Shown here piece after piece: positions 36,466 to 47,141 of a DNA stretch of 64,000 nt (positions within the stretch are counted from its first letter, which is position 1; every line of letters starts with the position of its first letter). Both the position numbers and the translations under genes were made by a program. Below the pieces are notes generated by a model. The model had not been told where the DNA came from, did not search any database, and saw nothing but the letters and a program-made list of their open reading frames with translations. The DNA is from Aeromicrobium sp. Root495. Lineage in GTDB: Bacteria > Actinomycetota > Actinomycetes > Propionibacteriales > Nocardioidaceae. The stretch lies in NCBI RefSeq assembly GCF_001426755.1, contig NZ_LMFJ01000001.1, positions 1,049,846 through 1,113,845 on the forward strand, in the 5' to 3' direction.

Positions 36466-36849
36466 CTGCGCGAGCCCCTGCTCCTGGGGCTCGGTGCCGC
36501 TGCGGCGGTCTCCGCGCTGGCACTGCGCGATCCTCACGTCGAGGGCTCGTGGGGCTTCTGCCCCTTCCTGGTGCTGACCGGACGGCCGTGCCCCGGGTGC
36601 GGTGGCCTGAGGGCCGTCAACGACCTGGTGCACGGCGAGGTGGCCGCGGCGATCAGCAGCAACGCCGTCGTCGTGGTGGCGATGGTCGCGGCCGGAGCGG
36701 CATGGCTCGTGTGGCTGGCGCGGCGCGCCTCCGGACACGACGTGCCGTGGGTCGAGGTGACGCCTCGGCTCGTCGTCCTGCTGGCCACGGTGCTCGTGGT
36801 GTTCGGGGTCCTGCGCAACACGCCCTGGGGTGCCTGGCTCGCCCCCTGA
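36466..36849 (+). CDS. DUF2752-family membrane protein, probably CTG-initiated
   Basis: 127 aa from CTG 36466. The conserved block ALALRDPHVEGSWGFCPFLV, then LTGRPCPGCGGLRAVNDL, is the DUF2752 core (CPxCGxxR). No ATG, GTG or TTG lies in frame between the upstream in-frame stop at 36316-36318 and GTG 36571, yet the conserved reading frame begins well before 36571. AGGAG (36453-36457) sits 8 nt before CTG 36466, and CTG 36427 overlaps the preceding stop. GTG 36571 would cut the family domain in half. Two helices follow the Cys motif. Function unknown. Confidence 0.7.
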   Translation: MREPLLLGLGAAAAVSALALRDPHVEGSWGFCPFLVLTGRPCPGCGGLRAVNDLVHGEVAAAISSNAVVVVAMVAAGAAWLVWLARRASGHDVPWVEVTPRLVVLLATVLVVFGVLRNTPWGAWLAP

Positions 36850-36873
36850 CGGGAGCGAGCCAGGACCGGTCAC

Positions 36874-37689
36874 TCAGAGCGCGGCGACCGGCTGACCCCG
36901 GAAGCGCCGGTAGGCGTACGCCGAGGACAGCGCCACCACGGGGTAGGCGACGATCACGCCGATGATGAGGGCGCAGAAGCCCACCACGATGACGAGGAAG
37001 CTCAGCAGCGCGAGCAGCAGGGCGTCGCCGAGGTTCGACGACACGAGCTTCACGCTGTCGCCGATGGCCTTGAACGGTGAGCCGGCGTCGTCGTCGACCA
37101 CGAAGTTCGTCGTGAAGTAGGTGAGGAACAGCACGATGAGGCCGGGGATGATGAGCAGCACGAACCCGATCACCGTCAGGATGCTCACCGCGATCGACGC
37201 CACCACCACGGACACGAGGTTGATGCGTCCGAACGCGCCGAAGAAGTCGAAGCCCCGCCCGTCCACGACGTCGAGGGCTGCGCGGGCGAAGGCGGCGGAC
37301 AGGAACAGCACCACGATCGTGGACAGGAGGTTCAGCAGCACGTTGGCGAGGCTGAAGCTCTGCGCCGTCTCGGCATCGAAGCCTCCGCCGATCACGAACC
37401 CTGCGGCTGAGAAGGCGACGTTCACCAGGATGACGACGAGCGCTGCGAGGAGGATGGGCCCGACGTTGGCCGTGAACGCCTTCCAGCCCCACGCGATGGC
37501 GTCGGGTGCGCTGAACGGCTGCTGGAACCCACCGGGTCCGCCGGGCGGTTGCGGCGGGGGCGGCGGGTAGTCCGCCCCGGGAGGCGGAGGCGGAGGTGGG
37601 GGCGTGGAGCCGTAGCTCGGCAGGCCCGAGGTGGAGGAGGAGTCGTCGGGCTGGTCGCCCGGGTACGGCGGCGGCTGGTTCGTCGTCAT
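36874..37689 (-). CDS. Proline-rich membrane protein of unknown function
   Basis: 271 aa. The first 60 residues are a cytoplasmic Pro/Gly/Tyr/Ser-rich tail with a run of eight prolines. From about 75 there are six hydrophobic helices, starting [19 protein letters not shown] and ending [20 protein letters not shown]. Such Pro-rich tails occur on many actinobacterial polar or division-related membrane proteins. I do not recognise a defined family. It lies on the opposite strand between DUF2752 and trpC. Confidence 0.85.
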   Translation of the reverse strand: MTTNQPPPYPGDQPDDSSSTSGLPSYGSTPPPPPPPPGADYPPPPPQPPGGPGGFQQPFSAPDAIAWGWKAFTANVGPILLAALVVILVNVAFSAAGFVIGGGFDAETAQSFSLANVLLNLLSTIVVLFLSAAFARAALDVVDGRGFDFFGAFGRINLVSVVVASIAVSILTVIGFVLLIIPGLIVLFLTYFTTNFVVDDDAGSPFKAIGDSVKLVSSNLGDALLLALLSFLVIVVGFCALIIGVIVAYPVVALSSAYAYRRFRGQPVAAL

Positions 37690-37794
37690 GGCCTGACCCT
37701 AGTGAGAAAAGGCCGTCCCGGCACCCCCGCACGTCGCCCGTCCGGACGGGTCTATCCTGGGGGCTCACCGGTTTCCCGAGGGGAGGGCTCACCC

Positions 37795-38601
37795 ATGACG
37801 GTCTTGGACGACATCCTCGACGGCGTGGCCCAGGACCTCGCGGTCCGCATGGAGCAGACGTCGCTCGACGACCTCAAGCGCCGTGCCGAGCGTCTCGACC
37901 CCGCGCTCGACCCCATGCCCGCGTTCCGTGCCGACGGGGTCTCGGTCATCGCCGAGGTGAAGCGCTCCAGCCCCAGCAAGGGCGCCCTGGCCAGCATCAA
38001 GGACCCGGCGGCTCTCGCGGGCGACTACGCCGCCGGTGGCGCCGCAGCCATCAGCGTCCTCACGGAGCAGCGCCGCTTCGGTGGCACCCTCGAGGACCTC
38101 AAGGCCGTCCGTGCCCGCGTCGACGTCCCGGTCCTGCGCAAGGACTTCATCACCACCTCCTACCAGCTGTGGGAGGCCCGGGCTGCTGGCGCCGACATGG
38201 CGCTGCTCATCGTGGCCGCCCTCGAGCAGCCGGCCCTGGAGAGCCTCATCGAGCGCGCCCGCTCCATCGGTCTCACGCCGCTCGTGGAGGTCCACGACGA
38301 GCCCGAGGTGACGCGCGCCCTCGAGGCGGGCGCCGACCTCATCGGCGTCAATGCCCGCAACCTCAAAACGCTCGAGGTCGACCGCGACACCTTCCAGCGC
38401 CTCTCGCCGCTCATCCCGGCGTCGGTCGTCAAGGTGGCCGAGTCCGGGGTCCGCGGGCCGCACGACGTCATCGAGTACGCCCGCGCCGGCGCGCACGTCG
38501 TGCTCGTGGGTGAGACCCTGGTGCGCGGCGACGACCCGCGGGCCACGGTGGCCGATCTCGTTGCTGCCGGGTCCCACCCCGCCCTGCAGCACCGGGGCTA
38601 G
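37795..38601 (+). CDS. trpC: Indole-3-glycerol phosphate synthase
   Basis: 268 aa. Closes the indole ring from Cd[22 protein letters not shown] carries the catalytic Glu and Lys; [20 protein letters not shown] and [15 protein letters not shown] are the other active-site strands. ATG 37795 follows a leader of about 30 nt with GAGGGGAGG (37778-37786). A TATCCT hexamer at 37753-37758 is a plausible -10. First gene of trpC-trpB-trpA-lgt. Confidence 0.96.
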   Translation: MTVLDDILDGVAQDLAVRMEQTSLDDLKRRAERLDPALDPMPAFRADGVSVIAEVKRSSPSKGALASIKDPAALAGDYAAGGAAAISVLTEQRRFGGTLEDLKAVRARVDVPVLRKDFITTSYQLWEARAAGADMALLIVAALEQPALESLIERARSIGLTPLVEVHDEPEVTRALEAGADLIGVNARNLKTLEVDRDTFQRLSPLIPASVVKVAESGVRGPHDVIEYARAGAHVVLVGETLVRGDDPRATVADLVAAGSHPALQHRG

Positions 38602-38704
38602 GCGTCCCGCTGACCGCCGGCGAGCGGGCCACCGTCCCGGGGGAGCGCCGCCAGGTCCCCCGTGTGTTCGCTCGCGATCGTTCTCTTCCTAACGAGGTAC
38701 AGGC

Positions 38705-39943
38705 ATGACCACGTACATCCAGCCCGACGCCACCGGTCACTTCGGCCGCTTCGGCGGACGCTTCATGCCCGAGGCGCTCGTGGCCCCGCTCGACGAGCTC
38801 GACCGCGCCTGGACCGAGGCCCAGGCCGACCCGGTGTTCGCAGCCGAGCTCGCCCGGATGCTGCGCGAGTACGCCAACGTGCCCAGCCCGCTGTACGAGG
38901 CCTCGCGCTTCTCCGAGCGCGCCGGTGCCCGGATCCTGCTCAAGCGCGAGGACCTGAACCACACGGGCGCCCACAAGATCCGCAACGTGCTGGGGCAAGC
39001 TCTGCTGGCCAAGCGCATGGGCAAGCCCCGCGCGATCGCCGAGACCGGTGCGGGCCAGCACGGCGTCGCCTCCGCCACGGCGTGCGCCTACCTCGACATC
39101 GACTGCACCGTCTACATGGGCGAGGTCGACACCGAGCGCCAGGCCCTCAACGTCGCCCGCATGAAGATGCTGGGCGCCGAGGTCATCTCGGTCACCACGG
39201 GCAGCCGCACCCTCAAGGACGCCATCAACGAGGCCCTGCGCGACTGGGTCTCCTCGGTCGAGCACACGAGCTACCTCTTCGGCACCGCAGCCGGGCCGCA
39301 CCCCTTCCCCTCCATGGTCCGCGACCTCACGCGGGGCATCGGCGACGAGGCCCGCGCCCAGGTCCTGGAGCTGACGGGCTCGCTGCCCGACGCCGCGGTG
39401 GCCTGCGTGGGCGGAGGTTCCAACGCCATCGGCCTGTTCACCGCGTTCCTCGACGACTCGGACGTCAAGCTGCTCGGCGTCGAGGCCGGCGGTGACGGCT
39501 ACGAGACCGGTCGCCACGCAGCGCCCATCACGGCAGGCGAGGTCGGCGTGCTCCACGGCGCGCGGTCGTACCTCCTGCAGGACGAGGACGGCCAGACGTT
39601 GGAGTCGCACTCCATCTCCGCCGGTCTGGACTATCCGGGCGTCGGCCCGGAGCACTCGTTCCTCGCCGAGACCGGCCGCGCGCAGTACGTCCCGGCCACG
39701 GACGCCGAGGCGATGGCAGCGTTCGACCTGCTCTGCAAGACCGAGGGCATCATCCCGGCCATCGAGTCGGCCCATGCCCTGGCCGGGGCCCTGCGCCTGG
39801 CCGAGGAGCTGGGCCCCGACTCCACCATCCTGGTCAACCTCTCCGGTCGCGGTGACAAGGACGTCCACACGGCGGCCGAGTACTTCGGGCTGCTCGAGCA
39901 GAGCATCGAGCTCGACGACGATGCCGTGGACGGGACGGCCTGA
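38705..39943 (+). CDS. trpB: Tryptophan synthase beta chain
   Basis: 412 aa. PLP-dependent condensation of indole with serine. [16 protein letters not shown] holds the PLP lysine Lys91; [26 protein letters not shown] (phosphate loop) and [12 protein letters not shown] are intact. The 103-bp gap after trpC shows only a weak hairpin. Its stop shares a base with the trpA ATG, which fits the alpha2-beta2 complex. Confidence 0.97.
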   Translation: MTTYIQPDATGHFGRFGGRFMPEALVAPLDELDRAWTEAQADPVFAAELARMLREYANVPSPLYEASRFSERAGARILLKREDLNHTGAHKIRNVLGQALLAKRMGKPRAIAETGAGQHGVASATACAYLDIDCTVYMGEVDTERQALNVARMKMLGAEVISVTTGSRTLKDAINEALRDWVSSVEHTSYLFGTAAGPHPFPSMVRDLTRGIGDEARAQVLELTGSLPDAAVACVGGGSNAIGLFTAFLDDSDVKLLGVEAGGDGYETGRHAAPITAGEVGVLHGARSYLLQDEDGQTLESHSISAGLDYPGVGPEHSFLAETGRAQYVPATDAEAMAAFDLLCKTEGIIPAIESAHALAGALRLAEELGPDSTILVNLSGRGDKDVHTAAEYFGLLEQSIELDDDAVDGTA

Positions 39944-40740
39944 TGTCGCGGATCGACGACCTGTTCGAGCGCACGCGCGCCGAGGACCGGGCCGCGCTGG
40001 TCGGCTACCTGCCCGCCGGCTTCCCCGACCTGAAGACCTCCATCGCGGCGGTCGAGGCTCTCGTCGAGGGCGGGGTCGACCTCGTGGAGGTCGGCCTGCC
40101 CTACAGCGACCCCGTCATGGACGGGCCCACCATCCAGGCGGCGGCCGAGACGGCCATCGCGGCCGGTGTCCGCACGAAGGACGTCTTCGAGGTGGTCCGG
40201 GCCGTGGCCGACGCCGGGGCCGTCGCGGTCGTCATGACGTACTGGAACCCGGTCGAGCGCTACGGCGTCGAGCGGTTCGCCGCCGAGCTCGTCGCCGCCG
40301 GGGGAGCGGGCCTCATCACGCCCGACCTCATCCCCGACGAGGCCGGCGAGTGGGAGGCAGCCTCGCGCACCCACGGCCTCGACCGCATCTACCTCGTGGC
40401 CCCGTCCTCCACCGACGAGCGCCTGGCCATGACGGCCGAGGCCGCGAGCGGCTTCATCTACGCCGCCGCAGTCATGGGTGTCACCGGTGCCCGCGAGCAG
40501 AGCAGCTCGCTCGCACCCACCCTGGTGGGACGCCTCCGCGAGGTCACCGACAAGGCCGTCGGCGTCGGGATCGGCGTGAGCAACGGCGAGCAGGCCCACG
40601 AAGTTGCCGCCTTCGCCGACGCCGTGATCGTCGGCTCGGCCATCGTGCGTCGCGTCCTCGACGCCGAGACACCCGAGGCCGGCGTCGACGCCGTCCGTGA
40701 GCTGGCGCGCGAGCTGCGTGCCGGAGTGGAACGTTCCTGA
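39943..40740 (+). CDS. trpA: Tryptophan synthase alpha chain
   Basis: 265 aa barrel. LVEVGLPYSDPVMDGPTIQ contains the catalytic Glu and Asp; LITPDLIPDEAGEW and AAAVMGVTGAREQ, and the phosphate site VGIGVSNGEQA follow. It releases indole from indoleglycerol phosphate and passes it to TrpB. Coupled at both ends. Confidence 0.97.
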   Translation: MSRIDDLFERTRAEDRAALVGYLPAGFPDLKTSIAAVEALVEGGVDLVEVGLPYSDPVMDGPTIQAAAETAIAAGVRTKDVFEVVRAVADAGAVAVVMTYWNPVERYGVERFAAELVAAGGAGLITPDLIPDEAGEWEAASRTHGLDRIYLVAPSSTDERLAMTAEAASGFIYAAAVMGVTGAREQSSSLAPTLVGRLREVTDKAVGVGIGVSNGEQAHEVAAFADAVIVGSAIVRRVLDAETPEAGVDAVRELARELRAGVERS

Positions 40741-41612
40741 TGGTGCACACGGTGCTTCCGGCCTTCATCCCCAGCCCTTCCGAGGGCGTGTGGCACCTGG
40801 GCCCGTTCCCCCTGCGTGCCTACGCACTCGGGATCATCATCGGCGCGCTGCTCGCCATCTGGATCGGCGAGCGCCGCTACGTGGCCCGCGGCGGCCGTGC
40901 CGGCCTGGTCGGCGACGTCGCCATCTGGGCCATCCCGTTCGGCATCGTGGGGGCCCGGGTCTACCACGTGGCCACCGACCCCGAGCTGTACTTCGCCGAG
41001 GGTCGCAGCGCCGTGCGCGCTCTGTACCTCTGGGAGGGCGGACTCGGCATCTGGGGCGCCATCGCCGGCGGAGCGCTCGGTGCCTGGATCGCGTGCCGGC
41101 GCTACGGCGTCCCGCTCTCGGGTGTGGCCGACGCCCTCGCCCCCGGCCTCCTCGTGGCCCAGGCCGTGGGGCGCATCGGCAACTACTTCAACCAGGAGCT
41201 CTTCGGCAAGCCCACCGAGCTTCCGTGGGGCCTCAAGATCGACGACGTGAACCGTCCGGCGGGCTACGAGCAGTTCGCCACGTTCCACCCCACGTTCCTC
41301 TACGAGCTGCTGTGGAACCTGGGAGCGGCGCTGCTGCTCGTGCTGATCGACCGTCGGGTCAAGCTCACGGCCGGTCGCGCCTTCGCGCTCTACGCCATGC
41401 TCTACACCGCGGGTCGGTTCTGGATCGAGCAGCTGCGCATCGACACCGCCAACACCATCGGGCCGTTCCGGCTCAACGTGTGGACGTCGATCATCGTCTT
41501 CGTGCTCGCCCTCGCCTACTTCCTCTGGGCGCGGCGCAAGGAGGACCGGACCGGCGACGTCGAGCCGGCCGGCTCGGACGAGGACGCGGACGAGACCACG
41601 TCCGCCTCCTGA
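40740..41612 (+). CDS. lgt: Prolipoprotein diacylglyceryl transferase
   Basis: 290 aa. Seven helices. The signature GRIGNYFNQELFGKPTELPWGL (read as GRIGNYFNQELFGKP plus TELPWGL) and the HPTFLYE segment are conserved; HLGPFPLRAYALGIIIG marks the N-terminus. It attaches diacylglycerol to the lipobox Cys, the step before LspA (6.7 kb). The trpA-lgt junction (one shared base) is a conserved actinobacterial arrangement. The C-terminus is an acidic tail. Confidence 0.95.
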   Translation: MVHTVLPAFIPSPSEGVWHLGPFPLRAYALGIIIGALLAIWIGERRYVARGGRAGLVGDVAIWAIPFGIVGARVYHVATDPELYFAEGRSAVRALYLWEGGLGIWGAIAGGALGAWIACRRYGVPLSGVADALAPGLLVAQAVGRIGNYFNQELFGKPTELPWGLKIDDVNRPAGYEQFATFHPTFLYELLWNLGAALLLVLIDRRVKLTAGRAFALYAMLYTAGRFWIEQLRIDTANTIGPFRLNVWTSIIVFVLALAYFLWARRKEDRTGDVEPAGSDEDADETTSAS

Positions 41613-41654
41613 CCCTTCCGACGCGGCCCGGGGGTTTGAGCAGCCTGGCCTTCG

Positions 41655-41683
41655 ATGACGCGGCGCCCGGAGAGGTCTAGTTT
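41655..41683 (+). promoter_or_regulatory. Leaderless promoter of the VIT1-like gene
   Basis: ATGACG (41655-41660), 17 bp, TAGTTT (41678-41683), 6 nt, ATG 41690. Same -10 and same spacing as the DksA/TraR-like gene. Confidence 0.65.
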
Positions 41684-41689
41684 CGAGCC

Positions 41690-42418
41690 ATGAGCGCGAC
41701 CGACGACCTTCCCGAGCTCGAGAAGATCCAGCACGAACATCCCGACGTCACCGGCGGCTGGCTGCGGCCCGCCGTCTTCGGTGCCATGGACGGACTGGTC
41801 TCCAACTTCGCCCTCATGATGGGCGTGGTCGGCGGAAGCTCGGCCGACGACACGAAGCCCGTGGTCCTGGCCGGACTGGCCGGTCTCGCGGCGGGCGCGT
41901 TCTCGATGGCGGCGGGGGAGTACACGTCGGTGGCGAGCCAGCGCGAGTTCGCTCTCGCGCAGGTCGACATCGAGCGCCAGGAGATCCTGCACAACGAGGC
42001 GGCCGAGGAGGCCGAGCTCGCGGTCATGTTCATCGACAAGGGGATCGACGAGTCCACCGCCCGTGAGATGGCGCGCGAGGTCCATGAGGACCCCGAGAAC
42101 GCGGTGAAGGTGCATGCCCGCGAGGAGTTCGGCGTCGACACCGACGACCTCGCGTCGCCGATGCTGGCCGCGGTGTCCTCGTTCTTCTCCTTCGCCGTGG
42201 GCGCCGTCATCCCGCTGCTCTCCTACCTCGTGGGGGTCGAGGTGGCGTGGCCCGCCATCGTGCTCTCCCTCGTGGGGCTCTTCGCGTGTGGTGCCGTGGT
42301 CACCCGCGTGACGGCTCGCTCCTGGTGGTTCGGCGGCCTGCGCCAGCTCGTGCTGGGCGCGGCCGCGGCCGGTCTCACGTACCTCGTGGGCGAGGCCGTC
42401 GGCGCCTCCCTCGGCTGA
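41690..42418 (+). CDS. VIT1/CCC1-family iron/manganese transporter
   Basis: 242 aa. Five helices with the family cytoplasmic domain between helices 2 and 3 (about residues 75-150, rich in Glu: EEAELAVMFIDKGIDEST). GAMDGLVSNFALMMGVVGG is the conserved helix 1, and AAGAFSMAAGEYTSVASQRE the metal-binding helix 2 signature. It probably exports Fe2+ or Mn2+. Leaderless start; monocistronic. Confidence 0.9.
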   Translation: MSATDDLPELEKIQHEHPDVTGGWLRPAVFGAMDGLVSNFALMMGVVGGSSADDTKPVVLAGLAGLAAGAFSMAAGEYTSVASQREFALAQVDIERQEILHNEAAEEAELAVMFIDKGIDESTAREMAREVHEDPENAVKVHAREEFGVDTDDLASPMLAAVSSFFSFAVGAVIPLLSYLVGVEVAWPAIVLSLVGLFACGAVVTRVTARSWWFGGLRQLVLGAAAAGLTYLVGEAVGASLG

Positions 42419-42467
42419 GTCCCCGGCGGTTAGGCCCACCTTCCTCGTCGGCGCTGCGAAGCCGGTG

Positions 42468-42473
42468 TAATCT
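42468..42473 (+). promoter_or_regulatory. Candidate -10 of gltBD
   Basis: TAATCT sits 117 nt before the gltB GTG, leaving a leader of about 110 nt, unlike the leaderless genes nearby. I found no convincing -35 at the expected distance. Confidence 0.4.
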
Positions 42474-42590
42474 GGGCAGGCTTCCAGGGCCAACGTCGTC
42501 CCCGGTCGAGCGCCACCGGTCTGCCCGGTGCTGCGTTCCCACCAGTGTTCTGGGCCGTCCCGGCTCCGACGACGAGAAAGAGGCCCGCCT

Positions 42591-45500
42591 GTGTCCCGTT
42601 TCTCCGCCCTGCCCCCCGCGCAGGGTCTCTACGACCCGCAGAACGAGCACGACGCCTGTGGCGTCGCCTTCGTGGCCACGCTCAGCGGCGTCCCCAGCAA
42701 CGAGATCGTCGAGCACGGCCTCACGGCCCTGCGCAACCTCGACCACCGCGGAGCGGTCGGCGGCGAGCCCGACACCGGCGACGGTGCGGGCATCCTCATC
42801 CAGGTGCCCGACCGCTTCCTGCGCGAGGTCGCTCGCGACGAGGCCGGGGCCGAGCTGCCCGAGGCCGGCACGTACGCCGCCGGCATGGCCTTCCTGCCCC
42901 TCGACCCGACCGAGGCCGCCGAGGCGCGCGCCACGATCGAGCGTCTCGCGACCGAGGAGGGCCTCGAGGTCCTCGGCTGGCGCGACGTCCCCGTCAAGCC
43001 CGAGATCCTCGGCTCCATGTCGCGCGGCGCCATGCCGTCGTTCGCCCTCGTCTTCGTGGCGGCGAGCGGCGAGCCGCGCTCGGGCATCCTGCTGGACCGC
43101 CTGACCTACTGCCTGCGCAAGCGCGCCGAGCACGAGGTCGGGGTCTACTTCCCGTCACTCTCGTGCCGCACGCTCATCTACAAGGGCATGCTCACCACCG
43201 AGCAGCTCGACGAGTTCTTCCCCGACCTGCGCGACCCGCGCATGGAGTCGGCGCTGGCCATCGTGCACAGCCGCTTCTCCACCAACACGTTCCCCAGCTG
43301 GCCGCTCGCGCACCCGTTCCGCTTCGTGGCGCACAACGGCGAGATCAACACCGCCCGCGGCAACCGCAACTGGATGCGGGCCCGCGAGGCCACGCTGTCG
43401 AGCGAGCTCATCCCCGGCGACCTGCAGCGGCTCTTCCCCATCTGCGACCCCGAGGGCAGCGACACCGCCTCCCTCGACGAGGTGCTGGAGCTCCTCCACC
43501 TCGGCGGCCGCGAGCTGCCCCACGCCGTCATGATGATGATCCCCGAGGCGTGGGAGAACAACGGCGAGATGGACCCCGCCCGCCGGGCGTTCTACGAGTT
43601 CCACTCCTCGATCATGGAGGCCTGGGACGGCCCCGCGTGCGTCTGCTTCACCGACGGCACCCAGATCGGCGCGGTCCTCGACCGCAACGGACTGCGCCCC
43701 GGACGCTTCTGGATCACCGACGACGGTCTCGTCGTGCTGGCGTCGGAGGCCGGCGTGCTCGACCTCGACCCCAAGACCATCACCCGCAAGGGCCGCCTCG
43801 AGCCGGGCCGCATGTTCCTGCTCGACCTCGAGCAGCACCGCGTCATCGAGGACGAGGAGATCAAGGGTCGTCTCGCGGCCGAGCAGCCCTACGACGAGTG
43901 GCTCTACTCGGGCCTCGTGCGCTTCGAGGACCTGCCCGACCTCGAGCACATCGTCCACACGCATGCCTCCGTCGCGCGGCGCCAGCAGGTCTTCGGCTAC
44001 ACCGAGGAGGAGCTGCGCAAGCTCGTCGCGCCCATCGCGCGCACCAAGGCCGAGGCCATCGGCTCCATGGGCACCGACACGCCCATCGCCGGCATCTCGG
44101 ACCGCCCGCGGCTGCTGTTCGACTACTTCACGCAGCTCTTCGCGCAGGTCACCAACCCGCCGCTCGACGCCATCCGTGAGGAGGTCGTCACGAGCCTGTC
44201 CGGGACCATGGGCCCCGAGGCCAACCTGCTCGAGCCCAGCCCGGCGTCCTGCCGCATGCTGCAGCTGCCGTTCCCCGTGATCGACAACGACGAGCTCGCC
44301 AAGATCCGTCACATGAACAAGGACGGCGACATGCCGGGGTTCAGCGTGCACGTGGTCCGCGGTCTCTACGACGTCCACGGCGGTGGCGCCGCGCTCGAGG
44401 CCAAGCTGGCCGAGATCTGCGCCGACGTCAGCCGTGCCGTCGCCGAGGGCGCCCGCATCATCGTGCTGTCGGACCGTCACTCCGACGCCGACCTCGCTCC
44501 CATCCCGTCGCTCCTCCTCACGGGAGCCGTGCACCACCACATGGTGCGCGAGAAGCTGCGCTCCCAGGCGGGCCTGCTCGTCGAGGCCGGCGACGTCCGC
44601 GAGGTGCACCACGTCGCGCTGCTCATCGGCTTCGGCGCCACGGCCGTCAACCCCTACCTGGCGCTGGAGTCCGCCGAGGACCTGGCGCGCGAGGGCGTCT
44701 TCGTCGAGGGCGTCGAGCCCTCGGTGGCGGTCCGCAACCTCACGTACGGCCTGGGCAAGGGCGTCCTGAAGGTCATGAGCAAGATCGGCGTCTCCACCGT
44801 GGCCTCGTACACCGGTGCGCAGATCTTCGAGTGCATCGGTCTCGCGCACGACGTCGTCGACGCCTACTTCACCGGCACGTCCAGCAAGCTCGGTGGTGTC
44901 GGTCTCGACGTCCTCGCGCAGGAGGTCAAGTCGCGCCACGTCGTGGCCTACCCGACCCAGGGCATCAAGGGCGCGCGTCGCCTCCTCGAGGTCGGCGGCG
45001 AGTACCAGTGGCGTCGTGGGGGACCGGAGCACCTGTTCGACCCCGAGACGGTCTTCCGCCTCCAGCACTCCACCCGCACGGGCCGCTACGACATCTTCAA
45101 GCAGTACACGTCGCGCGTCGACGACCAGTCCGAGCGGCTCATGACGCTGCGCGGCCTGTTCGCCTTCAAGGACGGTGCCCGCGAGCCCATCTCGATCGAC
45201 GAGGTCGAGCCCGTGAGCGAGATCGTCAAGCGCTTCTCCACCGGCGCGATGAGCTACGGCTCCATCAGCCAGGAGGCGCACGAGACGCTCGCCGTCGCCA
45301 TGAACCGCCTGGGCGGCAAGTCCAACACCGGTGAGGGTGGCGAGGACCCGGAGCGTCTCTACGACCCCGAGCGCCGGTCGTCGATCAAGCAGGTCGCCTC
45401 CGGTCGCTTCGGCGTCACGAGCGAGTACCTGTCCAACGCCGACGACATCCAGATCAAGATGGCGCAGGGCGCCAAGCCCGGCGAGGGCGGCCAGCTGCCC

Positions 45501-47141
45501 GGACCCAAGGTGTACCCGTGGGTGGCCAAGACGCGTCACTCCACGCCCGGCGTCGGGCTCATCTCCCCGCCGCCGCACCACGACATCTACTCGATCGAGG
45601 ACCTCAAGCAGCTCATCCACGACCTGAAGAACGCCAACCCGTCGGCCCGCGTCCACGTGAAGCTGGTCTCCGAGGTCGGTGTCGGCACGGTCGCGGCGGG
45701 CGTGTCCAAGGCCAAGGCCGACGTCGTGCTCATCTCCGGCCACGACGGCGGCACGGGAGCCTCGCCGCTCACGTCGCTCAAGCACGCGGGCGGTCCGTGG
45801 GAGCTCGGCCTGGCCGAGACCCAGCAGACGCTGCTGCTCAACGGCCTGCGCGACCGCATCGTCGTGCAGTGCGACGGCCAGCTCAAGACCGGGCGCGACG
45901 TCGTCATCGCAGCCCTGCTCGGTGCCGAGGAGTTCGGCTTCGCCACGGCTCCGCTCGTGGTGAGCGGCTGCATCATGATGCGCGTGTGCCACCTGGACAC
46001 GTGCCCCGTGGGTGTGGCCACGCAGAACAAGCAGCTGCGCGAGAAGTACTCCGGCAAGGCCGAGTACGTCGTGAACTTCTTCGAGTTCATCGCGCAGGAG
46101 GTGCGCGAGCACCTCGCGTCCCTGGGCTTCCGCACCATCGAGGAGGCCGTGGGCCACGCCGAGATGCTGGAGACCCGCAAGGCCGTCGACCACTGGAAGG
46201 CCTCGGGTCTCGACCTGGCTCCGATCTTCTACCGTCCCGAGCTGCCCGAGGGTGCTGCGCTGCACAACGTCACGACGCAGGACCACGGTCTCGACGTCGC
46301 GCTCGACCAGGAGCTGATCCGGCTCAGCGCCGACGCGCTCGAGAAGGGCGAGCCCGTGCGGGCCCAGCTCAACATCCGCAACGTGAACCGGACGGTCGGC
46401 ACCATGCTCGGCCACGAGGTCACCAAGAAGTACCGCGGCGAGGGCCTGCCCGAGAACACGATCGACCTGACCTTCCTGGGCTCGGCCGGTCAGTCCTTCG
46501 GCGCCTTCGTGCCCCGGGGCATCACGCTGCGCCTCGAGGGCGACGGCAACGACTACGTCGGCAAGGGACTCTCGGGAGGTCGCATCGTCGTGCGGCCGCC
46601 GCGCGAGGCCCAGTTCACGCCGGAGGCCAACATCGTGGCGGGCAACGTCATCGGCTTCGGCGCCACGGGCGGCGAGATCTTCCTGCGCGGCAAGGTGGGC
46701 GAGCGCTTCTGCGTGCGCAACTCCGGCGCGCGGGCGGTCGTGGAGGGCGTGGGCGACCACGCCTGCGAGTACATGACCGGCGGCCGCGTCGTCATCCTCG
46801 GTCCCACCGGCCGCAACGTCGCGGCCGGCATGAGCGGCGGCACGGCCTGGGTCCTCGACCTGGACCACAGCCTCGTGAACCCCGAGATGGTCGAGCTGCG
46901 CGACGTCGCCGACGAGCACGTCGAGGAGCTCAAGGAGCTCATCACCAAGCACCACCAGGAGACGGGCTCCGCCGTCGCCGAGCAGCTGCTCGGCGCGTGG
47001 GAGCACTCGCTGACCCGGTTCACCGAGGTCATGCCCGTCAACTACCGCAAGGTCCTCGAGGCCCAGAAGCAGGCCGAGTCCGAAGGGCTCTCCGAAGAGG
47101 ACACCACTGCTCGCATGATGGAGGTGGCCGCACGTGGCTGA
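42591..47141 (+). CDS. gltB: Glutamate synthase large subunit
   Basis: 1516 aa. NADPH-GOGAT alpha subunit: makes two glutamates from glutamine and 2-oxoglutarate. Starting at GTG 42591, Cys23 in EHDACGVAF becomes the N-terminal nucleophile after removal of a 22-residue propeptide. The glutaminase domain is followed by the FMN synthase domain ([19 protein letters not shown]) and the 3Fe-4S cysteines 1127, 1133 and 1138 ([15 protein letters not shown]). The C-terminal GxGxG helix includes [12 protein letters not shown]. It overlaps gltD by 8 bp. Confidence 0.97.
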   Translation: MSRFSALPPAQGLYDPQNEHDACGVAFVATLSGVPSNEIVEHGLTALRNLDHRGAVGGEPDTGDGAGILIQVPDRFLREVARDEAGAELPEAGTYAAGMAFLPLDPTEAAEARATIERLATEEGLEVLGWRDVPVKPEILGSMSRGAMPSFALVFVAASGEPRSGILLDRLTYCLRKRAEHEVGVYFPSLSCRTLIYKGMLTTEQLDEFFPDLRDPRMESALAIVHSRFSTNTFPSWPLAHPFRFVAHNGEINTARGNRNWMRAREATLSSELIPGDLQRLFPICDPEGSDTASLDEVLELLHLGGRELPHAVMMMIPEAWENNGEMDPARRAFYEFHSSIMEAWDGPACVCFTDGTQIGAVLDRNGLRPGRFWITDDGLVVLASEAGVLDLDPKTITRKGRLEPGRMFLLDLEQHRVIEDEEIKGRLAAEQPYDEWLYSGLVRFEDLPDLEHIVHTHASVARRQQVFGYTEEELRKLVAPIARTKAEAIGSMGTDTPIAGISDRPRLLFDYFTQLFAQVTNPPLDAIREEVVTSLSGTMGPEANLLEPSPASCRMLQLPFPVIDNDELAKIRHMNKDGDMPGFSVHVVRGLYDVHGGGAALEAKLAEICADVSRAVAEGARIIVLSDRHSDADLAPIPSLLLTGAVHHHMVREKLRSQAGLLVEAGDVREVHHVALLIGFGATAVNPYLALESAEDLAREGVFVEGVEPSVAVRNLTYGLGKGVLKVMSKIGVSTVASYTGAQIFECIGLAHDVVDAYFTGTSSKLGGVGLDVLAQEVKSRHVVAYPTQGIKGARRLLEVGGEYQWRRGGPEHLFDPETVFRLQHSTRTGRYDIFKQYTSRVDDQSERLMTLRGLFAFKDGAREPISIDEVEPVSEIVKRFSTGAMSYGSISQEAHETLAVAMNRLGGKSNTGEGGEDPERLYDPERRSSIKQVASGRFGVTSEYLSNADDIQIKMAQGAKPGEGGQLPGPKVYPWVAKTRHSTPGVGLISPPPHHDIYSIEDLKQLIHDLKNANPSARVHVKLVSEVGVGTVAAGVSKAKADVVLISGHDGGTGASPLTSLKHAGGPWELGLAETQQTLLLNGLRDRIVVQCDGQLKTGRDVVIAALLGAEEFGFATAPLVVSGCIMMRVCHLDTCPVGVATQNKQLREKYSGKAEYVVNFFEFIAQEVREHLASLGFRTIEEAVGHAEMLETRKAVDHWKASGLDLAPIFYRPELPEGAALHNVTTQDHGLDVALDQELIRLSADALEKGEPVRAQLNIRNVNRTVGTMLGHEVTKKYRGEGLPENTIDLTFLGSAGQSFGAFVPRGITLRLEGDGNDYVGKGLSGGRIVVRPPREAQFTPEANIVAGNVIGFGATGGEIFLRGKVGERFCVRNSGARAVVEGVGDHACEYMTGGRVVILGPTGRNVAAGMSGGTAWVLDLDHSLVNPEMVELRDVADEHVEELKELITKHHQETGSAVAEQLLGAWEHSLTRFTEVMPVNYRKVLEAQKQAESEGLSEEDTTARMMEVAARG

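Noticed and set aside
38602-38704. Terminator or attenuator between trpC and trpB
   Set aside because: Only a 6-bp stem is visible, with no U tract and no leader peptide with Trp codons.
42430-42447. Possible DtxR/IdeR iron box upstream of gltB (TTAGGCCCACCTT)
   Set aside because: Only a half-site resembles the consensus and symmetry is poor; iron regulation of gltBD is not supported.
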